DNA of 10,274 nt from LH-M37 sp965602855 (lineage in GTDB: Bacteria > Pseudomonadota > Gammaproteobacteria > SZUA-229): the NCBI GenBank assembly GCA_965602855.1, contig CBFCZV010000058.1, positions 1 through 10,274 on the forward strand. Reading direction: 5' to 3'. The notes beneath the pieces were generated by a model that saw nothing but the letters and a program-made list of their open reading frames with translations, was not told where the DNA came from and searched no databases. The position numbers and the translations under genes are program-made. Positions 1-8,242 of the stretch are shown piece after piece. Position 1 is the first letter of the stretch. The number at the start of each line of letters is the position of its first letter.

Positions 1-262
1 CGTTAAGCACATTGGTTTTTTCATGCATTAACGGTGTGCCCAACACAGACTTGATAGACTGCATCAATCTGCCCTCATGGCCGTTTAGGTAGGCTGCCAC
101 GGCCTCACTACCAAACAAGAGCCCCCTTTCTTCATTATCTATAAAGATGGTGGTACGAATCAGGCTATTACCGGACTCCAATGGCACCATTTTTACTGTA
201 TCATTACTAACAACGCCAATAGCTGAGTTGGACGTACCAAAGTCAAATCCACAAAAAGACAT
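1..262 (-). CDS. Hsp70-family protein, YegD-like (N-terminal part, runs off window)
   Basis: The reverse strand from 262 to the window edge encodes 87 residues beginning MSFCGFDFGTSNSAIGVV. The FDFGTSNS segment (residues 6-13) is the phosphate-1 loop of the actin/Hsp70 ATPase fold (DxGTxxS), and the following stretch (valine-rich beta strands, then an I-R-T-T-I-F segment near residue 37) fits the start of the nucleotide-binding domain. The very short N-terminus before the loop and the FGTSNS form fit the YegD branch of putative Hsp70 chaperones better than canonical DnaK. The start at 262 is supported by an AGAGGG ribosome-binding site a few bases upstream; a second ATG at 266 is in another frame. 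The substrate-binding half lies outside the window. It is transcribed away from the sulfotransferase/PKS block, so no functional link is implied. The superfamily call is firm; the YegD call is likely. Confidence 0.8.
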   Translation of the reverse strand, partial: MSFCGFDFGTSNSAIGVVSNDTVKMVPLESGNSLIRTTIFIDNEERGLLFGSEAVAAYLNGHEGRLMQSIKSVLGTPLMHEKTNVLN

Positions 263-461
263 TCATTACCCTCTTATACTAACGCGGTTAGCAACAATAA
301 AAAGCAGCCCACGCAGGGCGCCAATAAGCGTTGCGCATTGTACCGAATAATATAATTGAGGGAAGTCCAGAGCAAAATTAAATAAACTGTTATTTTTGTA
401 ATTACACATGAAAGCACGGTAGGTACTGACAAGTTAACTTTTATTAAAGTAAAATGCAGGG
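263..461. other. Gene-free spacer between Hsp70 start and IS remnant
   Basis: I see no convincing gene here. It should hold the promoter of the leftward Hsp70-family gene. A TACAAT hexamer on the minus strand (around 340) is a possible -10 box, but I find no good -35 partner. A small palindrome, CTAAC-GCG-GTTAG, at 279-291 sits in the presumed 5' leader. Small reading frames on both strands show no recognisable protein motif. Confidence 0.4.
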
Positions 462-593
462 ATGGATATTTATAAACGTTATCGCTTTCCACCTGAAATC
501 ATTCAGCATGCAGTCTGGATTTACCATCGCTTCAACCGGTCAAGAATTATAGGATGTTCAGAGATCGTGCCTTTGCGCCTTGGAAAAGTGTAG
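462..593 (+). pseudogene. Decayed IS6-family transposase N-terminal fragment
   Basis: A 43-codon frame starts at ATG 462. Its first 25 residues, MDIYKRYRFPPEIIQHAVWI followed by YHRFN, look like the N-terminus of IS6/IS26-family DDE transposases, where a K-x-x-x-FPPEII-x-x-AVWLY-x-RF motif precedes the helix-turn-helix. In intact members the next residues run about L-S-H-R-D-I-E-D-L-L. Here the frame instead continues RSRIIGCSEIVPLRLGKV and stops at TAG 591-593, so the similarity ends near base 536 and the DDE catalytic core is absent. This is a dead fragment, left by deletion or recombination. GGTACTGACAAGTT at 421-434, about 40 bases upstream of the ATG, is at about the right distance to be the left terminal repeat, but I find no matching right end. 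Recognition rests on memory of the family motif. Confidence 0.6.
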
Positions 594-900
594 TGACTGG
601 ATCATGCCTAAATTAATCGGTATATTCTGATTACAGCTGTTTCAATTGCTTTAAATGGTAAAAATGCAAAAGAAATATGTCTTAAATGTACAAGCAATTT
701 TTTCCTAAAGCGGAGTTCAGCAAAAAGAAGGAACACAATGTGAGTTGCATGCATTGCATGATTCTGAATACTTAATAGCTTTAACGATAAAACTTTTAAA
801 CAATAAACAAACAAAAGAATCAGTGGATAATAATAAAATAAAAAAAAATTTATCAGCAAGTGCGTTTGCATATAGACCATTGAAAGTGCGATGGGAACAT
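594..900. other. AT-rich leader region before the sulfotransferase gene
   Basis: No independent gene is supported. The region is AT-rich with A-tracts (for example around 836-848). A plus-strand frame open from 745 to 900 joins the sulfotransferase in frame, but its 52 residues are rich in Lys, Asn and Ser and carry no sulfotransferase motif, so it may be untranslated leader. The self-complementary TGCATGCA at 747-754 followed by TGCATG is the only small symmetry I noticed. The promoter for the downstream gene probably lies here; I could not pick a convincing -35/-10 pair. Confidence 0.35.
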
Positions 901-2085
901 ATGAAAGGCCAATGCCTGTGTTCCTGTGGAATATACCCCCTCCCCAGAGACCCTGAAGTTCTAGTAAAGGCGGCAATAGAGTTAACCAATCTGTCTGATT
1001 TTGGTAATCCGAGCTTTATTGAGGGGTTTAAGGTGCTGCATCACTCGCTTATCACCGAGGCGGGCTTGCATTATGTCGGTGAGAAAATGATGAAAGGCAT
1101 GCTGTTGACTCATCTTTGTAATCGCTTACAAATTGAACAATCCTTGAAGGAAACACCAGCTATTCTAGATGAGATTATTGAAAGGCCTATTTTTATTATC
1201 GGTATGCCACGTACAGGTAGCACATTTTTGCAACGATTAATGGCTTCTGACCCATCGACTCATCACCTTCGTTTTGCTGAGGCATTAACCCCAGCACCAT
1301 CACCAGCCGTGTATGAACATATGGAGCATATACGCATGGATAGGGCGAATATTTTTTGTCGGACTATTGATAAATATGGGCATGGCCTGCAGGCAATGCA
1401 TGCTATCACCCCTGATTCTCCTGAGGAATGCTATTTTTTATTACGCAATAGCTTTATGCATCCAAGTTTCCAAACTAGCGCCCCTATACCCAGCTATATC
1501 AATTGGGTTGCTTCACAGGGGCAGATAGCAAGCTATCAGGATTACAAACGGCAACTCCAAATTTTGCAATATGGCCAGGCAAAGAAACGCTGGGTTTTAA
1601 AGTCAATCAGTCATTGGAGTGTACTACCCTTATTATTAAAGACCTTCCCAGACGCACATATTGTTCAAATGCATCGTCATCCCCGCGCTGTGATTCCATC
1701 CTTTACCGCTCTAATGGCATCTGCTAGAGCGGTATGCTCCAATAAGTTGATTGAACCGAGCAGCTATGTTCGGTCACTTATGACCAGTTTGAGTAGACAT
1801 TTAGATAAGCTGCACAAGTTCAGAGCGTCATTGCCCAGTGAGCAGCAAAGTGATGTGTATTACCATGATTTGGTTCACGACCCGATTACAACTGTGCGCA
1901 GCCTTTATGACAATTTGGGGTTACCTTATTCCAGAATAAGTGAGAAAAGCATGAACGATTATCTCAATGATAATAAAAAAGAAAAAAGAAGCAATTATCG
2001 TTATTCACCAGAGATGTTTGGGTTATCAGGAAGTGATATAGATATAGGATTTTCAAAATATCTGAGCAGGTATAAGCTAGGTTAG
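901..2085 (+). CDS. Sulfotransferase, Sulfotransfer_3 type (PAPS-dependent)
   Basis: This predicted cytoplasmic enzyme transfers sulfate from PAPS to an acceptor hydroxyl. Numbering from ATG 901 (394 residues), the 5'-phosphosulfate loop is RPIFIIGMPRTGSTFLQRL (about 95-113, key P-R-T-G-S-T), and the 3'-phosphate segment is HIVQMHRHPRAVIPSFTAL (about 253-271, key R, H, P and the distal Ser). A leading helix, PEVLVKAAIELTNLSDFG, is typical of the bacterial Sulfotransfer_3 family start, and the length fits. The start is uncertain: the frame is open upstream to TTG 745 (446 residues; in-frame stop at 706), but the added residues look unlike the family, while ATG 901 has a GGGA at 893-896. The gene converges on the PKS/sulfotransferase unit and ends 121 bases from it. 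The acceptor is unknown; a hydroxylated product of the neighbouring synthase is an inference from proximity. Confidence 0.87.
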   Translation: MKGQCLCSCGIYPLPRDPEVLVKAAIELTNLSDFGNPSFIEGFKVLHHSLITEAGLHYVGEKMMKGMLLTHLCNRLQIEQSLKETPAILDEIIERPIFIIGMPRTGSTFLQRLMASDPSTHHLRFAEALTPAPSPAVYEHMEHIRMDRANIFCRTIDKYGHGLQAMHAITPDSPEECYFLLRNSFMHPSFQTSAPIPSYINWVASQGQIASYQDYKRQLQILQYGQAKKRWVLKSISHWSVLPLLLKTFPDAHIVQMHRHPRAVIPSFTALMASARAVCSNKLIEPSSYVRSLMTSLSRHLDKLHKFRASLPSEQQSDVYYHDLVHDPITTVRSLYDNLGLPYSRISEKSMNDYLNDNKKEKRSNYRYSPEMFGLSGSDIDIGFSKYLSRYKLG

Positions 2086-2108
2086 CCAAGTGGCTTGATG
2101 TAGTAATA

Positions 2109-2140
2109 ATCGATCTTGAAAATATAGATCTCGATTTTTT
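2109..2140 (+). terminator. Probable Rho-independent terminator after the sulfotransferase
   Basis: Twenty-three bases after the stop codon, GATCT (2112-2116) and AGATC (2126-2130) form a 5-bp stem, extended by an outer ATC/GAT pairing with a two-base bulge, and followed directly by a run of six Ts (2135-2140). The stem is short and AT-rich, so the terminator would be weak. It lies in the convergent gap and could also slow transcription arriving from the minus-strand unit, though the T-run is on the plus-strand side. Confidence 0.5.
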
Positions 2141-2206
2141 AAATAAAAAAAGAGGCTCAATAGCAGAAGTGGTTCAGATGAGGCGCTTGGTTAAGTATGG
2201 CGAAGA

Positions 2207-2863
2207 TTAGCAGTCTTCAAAGTGGTAATCACCAAATGCTATTTCGTCCTTAAATCGCTGACTAACAAGTTCTTTGAGGTCTTCATCATAGTATTCTGAG
2301 TAGTGCGTGTGACCGGAGATGTTTCTTATGGGTAGAGGTTTGTGAGGGATATCCAGTTTCTCACAGACTTGTTCAAAATCCTCATTTAGCCGTTCAAATC
2401 GGATTAGAAAATCAATATCATGATCTAATGGCAGGTTGTCGATTATTTGCTTCGGATCACTCTCATCCTGGTCGTTATTCAGAATAAGATTCTCACGAAT
2501 AAAATAACGCAAAGCCACGGCATTCTGAATGAGTTCCAGGAACTCTGGTCTATTCCACTCAGTGCGTCCCTGTGCAGGTGAAAAATATAACGATACCATT
2601 CTATCCCATGGGTTTCTGATGGTCGCAAATTTAAACAACGAGTTGTATACCGTGGAGTCTATGTTGGTCTTACACTGGGATAGAAAAGAGTGTTTTGAAA
2701 GACGGTACTTTTTGTTGTTTACTCCGAATCTCTCAATTCCATCCTGATGTTCGTAGTTAACGATTATGTTATCTTCAGAATAATCGCGCAATATATTTTG
2801 AATGCTATTCCCGGCTGTTTTTGGGATATGAATAAAAAGAAATCTTTTTTGATCTGAAATCAT
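2207..2863 (-). CDS. Sulfotransferase, Sulfotransfer_2 type (PAPS-dependent)
   Basis: This 218-residue protein has the hallmarks of the Sulfotransfer_2 family, whose known members include carbohydrate sulfotransferases. They are KRFLFIHIPKTAGNSIQNIL at residues 6-25 (5'-phosphosulfate loop, key P14-K15-T16-x-G18-x-S20), FATIRNPWDRMVSLY at 79-93 (3'-phosphate site, R83 and S91), and a C-terminal helical block rich in Tyr, Asp and Glu that is usual for the family. The length is normal for compact bacterial members. No signal peptide or membrane segment is visible, unlike Golgi homologues, so it should be cytosolic. Its ATG directly follows the TAA of the PKS gene (TAAATG at the junction) with only a weak purine-rich site inside the PKS end, pointing to translational coupling and shared function. 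The substrate cannot be read from sequence; the synthase product is an inferred candidate. Confidence 0.87.
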   Translation of the reverse strand: MISDQKRFLFIHIPKTAGNSIQNILRDYSEDNIIVNYEHQDGIERFGVNNKKYRLSKHSFLSQCKTNIDSTVYNSLFKFATIRNPWDRMVSLYFSPAQGRTEWNRPEFLELIQNAVALRYFIRENLILNNDQDESDPKQIIDNLPLDHDIDFLIRFERLNEDFEQVCEKLDIPHKPLPIRNISGHTHYSEYYDEDLKELVSQRFKDEIAFGDYHFEDC

Positions 2864-5800
2864 TTATTTTCTCTGTCCTGATGGTTCTTCATCATGCGGC
2901 CATTTGAATGTCATTATCTCACTAGCCTGATTTTCTCCTATGGCTAGCAATCTGAAGCTGTTATCTTCACTCTCATGGAGGCGGTATATGTCAAACAGTA
3001 TTGTAAATTCGCCGGTCTCGCAACTCGCGGTCTTATTTTTCGCAATGACCTCTTCATCAGACTCAAGGCTGATCATATGAATTAAGTGGGAGCCGTAAAA
3101 CAAAACAATGCGGTCAACAGTTGATGTATTTTGAGAGGGATGCATACAGCCTTTCATCCATAAACGACTATGAAATATTCCAATATCACTGAGTTCCCAG
3201 CCTTCCTGTGTTTTGTGTATTAGTAGTTCCCTGCTGCCCGGTAACCGCACATATTCCTGACCATCCCTGATAACAAGGTTATATGCACTATATTTTAATT
3301 GATACTGTGCAAACGAAAGCATTTCAGTGTCAGGTGTAATTAATGTGCGGCCGAGCTGGTTGGCAATTTCACCGCGCGTTGGATTTTTAGCAAATTCACC
3401 ATGAACACCAGAAACAGGGAAGATAGTCATGCCTTCACTGGCGTAAGTATCCCAGAGAAAGCGGCGGTCCTGTTTCCCCGGAAAGCCGCGCCCAACGGCC
3501 AGATAATAATCAATATGTCCCTGAAATTTTCCAGTAGCGTGATGTGAACGAAGTGCCTCCAACTGGTTTTTGGCAACACTGATGCCTTCAGTTTCAATGG
3601 GATTTTCTGCTTTCGCCATTTGGATATGAAGCAGCTTGGCAAGTGCATCAAACTCCTGTGGGTCTTCCTCTGGTGGCATGGAGTCCACCATAGCCAATCG
3701 TTCAACTGTTCGTCCTCGCTGCTGCAGCAACAATGCAATTTCGTAAACTATACTTCCGCCAAAACTTGTTCCCAGTAAGGCGACTGGACCGCTGGGGCAA
3801 AGTTTTTCGATAGTATTTGTATACCAGGTAGCCATCTCCAATAAGGTGCTACAGGAGACTGACTGCCAGTCCATGTTAGGTGGTTGCAGAGCGTAAAATG
3901 GAATCGACTCTGGTGCTTCTTTGGCAAGTAATAACAAGCGATAGGCATGCCCAAAGATGCCACAGATCATGAATACAGGTGTGCACCTACCCCTGGGGTT
4001 CAGTGTAATTATATTTTCATGACTCTGTTCATGATTAACGGGTGATGAAGCATTTTGAGTAAAAGCTTTATCATGTAAGGGGATATCAGGGGCGTTCTGT
4101 TTTGCCAGTGAAACACCCAGGTCGCCAAATACCTCGATATTGATAGAGGGTTTGTCAGAGTGGTTGAACCACCAGCTTACTAGCTGTTCGAATATACGTA
4201 CACCTTCTTTCGTAGGTAATAATGCGATGCCTGATGTTTCCATAACTGAACGAACCAATCCATGGCTTGCCATACCAATTTCACCCCATGCGGTCCAGCC
4301 TATAGATAATACGGGTACATTCTTAATGCTATAGCCATCAAGAAATCCATTGGCGGCTGCATAATCTGCCTGGGCAAGATTGCCAAAATGCGCAACAATG
4401 GATGAAAAATTAATAATCCCTCGCAGTCGTTCTGTATTTAAGTTGGCGACAATATTTTCGAGTCCCATTGCTTTAACGTTAACTACCCGTTTAAATTCTT
4501 GCTGAGTTTTTTGTTGCAATGGCGTTATGGGACTCAGGCCTGCGGCATGGAGTAGCAGGGTGATGCCACGGTCAGCCAGACGGAGCTTATGTACAGCTTG
4601 TGGATCGGCAATATCAGCCGCGACATATTCCACACGACCATCGCCTTCTTCAAGGATCCAGTCTTCAACCTCAGGTTTTTGTCCTATAAGCAGGAAGCGT
4701 GCTGAGGTATGTCTCAATAAACTACGTACTATGCAGGAGGCGATGCCACGTGCACCTCCGGTTACTAATAGAGTGTCATCAGTACCCAGTTGTTTAGCCA
4801 GCGACGCAACATTGTTTTCACTGGTTAAGTTTAGTAGTGGTTCCAGTGTCGCTTCCAGAAAAACATTATTTTTATTCAGACGCCTGCCGATAGCACTATC
4901 AGCGAGGCAAAGCTGGAGCTGGTCTGGATTGATCGCAGGGCTGTCAATGTGATGATAGGAAAATATTACGTCAGGTAATTCCAGCGCCACTGATCGAATG
5001 AAGCCACTGAGTGCACGAAACCAGCGGTTAACTTCGGATGTCTTGTCACCATAGGTGATCAGGGCAAACCGGTTAGGCATTGTTTCATTTCCGCTATTGT
5101 TGCTTATGTTGACTACAGCTTCGAGCAAATCAGGTAACGTCTCATCGCAAAGGGTCAGTGAATCTGAGACTGACCGTAAAACCAGTATCTGGCTGCCAGG
5201 TTTGTTTGTTTGCTTAAGTTCGGTGAGGGCTTGTTGTGTTTCCTTTGGTGCATCGACATACCATGAAGAGCACGAGAGATTGTTTTCATTATTGACGTCA
5301 GTGGAGGGCCTTTCCTGATTAAGGTAACAGTTAAAGCTTAGAGCTATATCGTTAGTGTCGTTGTCAACAGGGTGTTCACGTATCTCCGCGATGATCCTGT
5401 TTATGCTTGTAAGTTTACGGAAGCCCCGATAATTCTCTGACAGAAGACGATGTTTGCGTAGAACCACTGTGATTTCTATGAGCTTGAGTGAATCGAGCCC
5501 TAATTCATGCTCGAAATCTACATCATTACCAAGCTGATCCAGGCTATATCCTGAAACAGCGGCAATCACGGTACGCACACAATCTTCCAGAGGCAGGTTT
5601 GCCATATTCTGTATTTGTGCAGGTGCGGTTATTATTTGTGGTTGCTGTAGATTATTCAGTGGGCGACGGTGGATAGCAACTGGTTCAGATAAAGTCTGCC
5701 GAAGTGTTTTGATCTGATTCAAAGGTGGGTTTTGGGGTTCATCCAATGCTATGACTTGATGGTACTTCCCCTGAAGCATGCTCCGCACGAGACCGGATAA

Positions 5801-8155
5801 AACCCTGCGCGGGCCAATCTCTACAAAACGACGGATTCCAGCGCGATATGCAAGTTCCACCTGGGCAATAAAGTCTACAGGCTGGTCAATTTGATGAGTA
5901 AGTAAATCAATCACCTGCTGGCGAGCAGCATCATTCATTGGCTGACCATTTCCCGCCAGTTCGAGCGAGTAGGGATACATCTGTCGGCTAATATTGGCTG
6001 GAATAGGGATACTGGTTTGGTGCAATTCAAAACCGGATAGAATTTCTCGCATGGGTGCTACAGCATGGGATACGAACGGTGAATGAAATGCCCGATCCAC
6101 ATTCAGCCAGTTTGCGCGAAGTCCTTTCGTCTGTGCATCCTCTATTAGTTGTTGTATCGCTATGCAGGAACCAGCGACGACCACCTGTTCGTAGCTGTTT
6201 AAGTTGGCCCGGACAATCTGTTTACTATGTGTTTCCAGTAAAGCATCTATATCTTCAGTGGAACCCAGTAAAGAAGCCATAGAGCTGGCTTCATCACCGA
6301 GTATATCCTGATTCATTAATTGTCCTCGCAGGGTTACTGCGCGCAGGGCATCCTTAAATGAAAGAACACCGCAAGCATACAGAGCGCTGTACTCACCGAG
6401 TGAATGGCCAATGGCCATGGCACAGCTTATGCCTTGTTCACGCACCATCTCGAGTAAAATTGCCGAAAAAGTCAGGATAGCGGGTTGAGCCATTTCAGTT
6501 GCTTGTAGTTTGGCATCAGATGAGTCTGACTTTTCATCCGGATAAATGACTGAAGAAAGTGTTCTACCGGTAATCTCCTGCACAATCGAATCTGCCTGCA
6601 TGAGAAAACGTTGCCCAATTTCGGTTTCGCTTACATCAGCCAGCATATCGATATACTGAGAACCTTGTCCGGGAAACAGAAAGGCAACGTCCCCCTGTAT
6701 TTTCGGAATTTCGGCTAGTATATGCTGACTTGCATCAAAACGTGGTGGTTTTGGATTTGATGGTGGAGAAGTAATAACCAGGTGGTAATTGACTCCCCCG
6801 AAGCCATAAGCAGAGACACCTACGCGTAGTTCATTACCATGAAGCTTTTCAGACTTTAAAGGCACACGTAGACCAGAATTTTCCCAGTCAAAATTGCTGG
6901 TGGCTTGTTCAAAATTGACTTGTGGAGGAATAGTCCTATGCTGAATAACATTGATTGCATTCAGGAAACCGGCTATGCCTGCTGCGGTACGCATATGGCC
7001 TACAGATGCCTTGACCGAACCAACAGGAAGTTTACTCTGACGTTTGGTCGGTGCAGACTCAAGAAGTTGCCGCATACTTTCTAATTCTATTGGGTCACCG
7101 ATTCGCGTACCAGTGCCATGGGACTCGATATAATCAAGAGTTGCCGGATCAATATTCGCTTGTTCATATGCTCGCTGCATTGCAAGTGACTGTCCCTCAC
7201 TTGTTGGAAGGGTAATACCCTGACCGCTGCCATCTGAGGAATTACCGACACCACGTATGACGGCGTAAATCTTATCCCCATCAGATTGTGCGTCTTCCAG
7301 TCGTTTTAGTACAACAATTCCACAGCCTTCGCCTAGTGCCAGGCCATCAGCTCGTTCGTCAAAAGGAAAACAACCTGTTCGGGACAAGGCGGTAATCTTT
7401 GCGAACCCGACAAATGCTCCTATATCTATCCAGGTATCTACACCACCTGCGATTACAATATCGCTTTCCCCTGTTTGTAGTGAGGTGACTGCGGTTCCGA
7501 GTGCGGCTAGTGAGGAGGCGCAGGCCGCATCCAATGTTAGATTTAAACCATGAAAGTCGAAAACAGAAGCGATACGGCCAGCGACCAGGTTGGGTGAGGC
7601 TCCAGGAAGAGTATCTGCATTGAGTAACAATTGTTCATGCTTCTCTTCATAGGCGTTGATCAGATCGTGCACGGTGGTGCCTATGCCCATATCTGCCCCG
7701 AGTTTTTTCAGTCGGTTAAAGATCAAGTCCTGAGAAAGACTCTCGCTTATTGACATGTTTATTTCGCCGCCGCTGATGGCTGCCATGATTACCCCAACAC
7801 GATCGCGCTTGACGGCCGGATTATTCAGCAAACCGGAATCTAATAGTGCGGTTTGTGCGCAAATAAGGGCTAGTTTTTGAGAACGGCTCATCATTTGTGC
7901 GACTGAAGGTGGAATACGGAAACCACTAAGATCCATGTCTGGATCTTCGATCAATGCAGCGATGGCGGCATAACTTGAATTTGGTGCGTCTTTGTCAGTG
8001 TTGAAAAAAAGATCTTGATCCCAAAGCCATGGAGGGATATCACGAATGAAGCAGCGTTGCTGTAATAAATTATGGAAATACTGATCAACTGAGTGGGCAC
8101 CAGGTAGCACACCACTTACACCTATGACGGCGATAGGCTGATGTGAGCATGTCAT
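2864..8155 (-). CDS. Type I polyketide synthase, KS-AT-ACP-KR-TE, PfaA/PKSE-like
   Basis: A 1763-residue multidomain synthase. The KS (about 1-460) has active Cys in LDAACASSL (C212) and His in ESHGTGT (H346) and KASVGH (H387). The AT (about 488-805) has FPGQGSQ, GHSLGE (S585) and AFHS (H691), suggesting malonyl-CoA use. The ACP (about 855-930) has LGLDSLKL, with the phosphopantetheine Ser at 889. The KR (about 985-1355, structural half first) has VTGGARGI and K1228, S1251, Y1265 and N1269 positioned as in active ketoreductases. The TE (about 1385-1605) has LGTSFGG (S1464), D1491 and H1585. Residues 1606-1763 are unassigned. ACP before KR and the GGARGI loop resemble PUFA-synthase PfaA and enediyne synthases, but there are no tandem ACPs, no DH and no ER. 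The expected product is a beta-hydroxy acyl chain released by the TE. A phosphopantetheinyl transferase must come from elsewhere. ATG 8155 is the first start after an in-frame stop; its ribosome-binding site is poor. Confidence 0.93.
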   Translation of the reverse strand: MTCSHQPIAVIGVSGVLPGAHSVDQYFHNLLQQRCFIRDIPPWLWDQDLFFNTDKDAPNSSYAAIAALIEDPDMDLSGFRIPPSVAQMMSRSQKLALICAQTALLDSGLLNNPAVKRDRVGVIMAAISGGEINMSISESLSQDLIFNRLKKLGADMGIGTTVHDLINAYEEKHEQLLLNADTLPGASPNLVAGRIASVFDFHGLNLTLDAACASSLAALGTAVTSLQTGESDIVIAGGVDTWIDIGAFVGFAKITALSRTGCFPFDERADGLALGEGCGIVVLKRLEDAQSDGDKIYAVIRGVGNSSDGSGQGITLPTSEGQSLAMQRAYEQANIDPATLDYIESHGTGTRIGDPIELESMRQLLESAPTKRQSKLPVGSVKASVGHMRTAAGIAGFLNAINVIQHRTIPPQVNFEQATSNFDWENSGLRVPLKSEKLHGNELRVGVSAYGFGGVNYHLVITSPPSNPKPPRFDASQHILAEIPKIQGDVAFLFPGQGSQYIDMLADVSETEIGQRFLMQADSIVQEITGRTLSSVIYPDEKSDSSDAKLQATEMAQPAILTFSAILLEMVREQGISCAMAIGHSLGEYSALYACGVLSFKDALRAVTLRGQLMNQDILGDEASSMASLLGSTEDIDALLETHSKQIVRANLNSYEQVVVAGSCIAIQQLIEDAQTKGLRANWLNVDRAFHSPFVSHAVAPMREILSGFELHQTSIPIPANISRQMYPYSLELAGNGQPMNDAARQQVIDLLTHQIDQPVDFIAQVELAYRAGIRRFVEIGPRRVLSGLVRSMLQGKYHQVIALDEPQNPPLNQIKTLRQTLSEPVAIHRRPLNNLQQPQIITAPAQIQNMANLPLEDCVRTVIAAVSGYSLDQLGNDVDFEHELGLDSLKLIEITVVLRKHRLLSENYRGFRKLTSINRIIAEIREHPVDNDTNDIALSFNCYLNQERPSTDVNNENNLSCSSWYVDAPKETQQALTELKQTNKPGSQILVLRSVSDSLTLCDETLPDLLEAVVNISNNSGNETMPNRFALITYGDKTSEVNRWFRALSGFIRSVALELPDVIFSYHHIDSPAINPDQLQLCLADSAIGRRLNKNNVFLEATLEPLLNLTSENNVASLAKQLGTDDTLLVTGGARGIASCIVRSLLRHTSARFLLIGQKPEVEDWILEEGDGRVEYVAADIADPQAVHKLRLADRGITLLLHAAGLSPITPLQQKTQQEFKRVVNVKAMGLENIVANLNTERLRGIINFSSIVAHFGNLAQADYAAANGFLDGYSIKNVPVLSIGWTAWGEIGMASHGLVRSVMETSGIALLPTKEGVRIFEQLVSWWFNHSDKPSINIEVFGDLGVSLAKQNAPDIPLHDKAFTQNASSPVNHEQSHENIITLNPRGRCTPVFMICGIFGHAYRLLLLAKEAPESIPFYALQPPNMDWQSVSCSTLLEMATWYTNTIEKLCPSGPVALLGTSFGGSIVYEIALLLQQRGRTVERLAMVDSMPPEEDPQEFDALAKLLHIQMAKAENPIETEGISVAKNQLEALRSHHATGKFQGHIDYYLAVGRGFPGKQDRRFLWDTYASEGMTIFPVSGVHGEFAKNPTRGEIANQLGRTLITPDTEMLSFAQYQLKYSAYNLVIRDGQEYVRLPGSRELLIHKTQEGWELSDIGIFHSRLWMKGCMHPSQNTSTVDRIVLFYGSHLIHMISLESDEEVIAKNKTASCETGEFTILFDIYRLHESEDNSFRLLAIGENQASEIMTFKWPHDEEPSGQRK

Positions 8156-8216
8156 GTCAGTGCGGGAAAGTTTGTGTTAGGTAATAGCATTAAATAAATC
8201 AAATTTCTTAACCGTT

Positions 8217-8222
8217 ATTATA
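8217..8222 (-). promoter_or_regulatory. Candidate -10 box for the PKS operon
   Basis: A perfect TATAAT on the minus strand lies 61 bases upstream of the PKS start codon, which leaves a leader of ordinary length. No good TTGACA-like hexamer is found 16-18 bases further upstream, so if it is real, the promoter may be weak or activator-dependent. The spacing and perfect hexamer are the only evidence. Confidence 0.3.
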
Positions 8223-8242
8223 GTTACTTAGTTGAACAGCCT

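Noticed and set aside
602..710. Possible second transposase or helix-turn-helix fragment (short stretch reading SIALNGKNAKEICLKC)
   Set aside because: Too short, no start or continuation in frame, and the resemblance to helix-turn-helix leaders is no better than chance.
747..760. TGCATGCATTGCATG self-complementary motif as a regulator site
   Set aside because: Octamer symmetry this short is common in AT-rich DNA, and no second copy or promoter element is linked to it.
608..989. Overlapping minus-strand frames of 122 and 90 residues
   Set aside because: They are antisense to the sulfotransferase leader and start, with no family motif and a composition expected of AT-rich antisense frames.
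4527..4952. A 141-residue plus-strand frame inside the PKS gene
   Set aside because: It is antisense to the KR domain; its Ser/Arg-rich sequence is a by-product of the coding strand and shows no domain.
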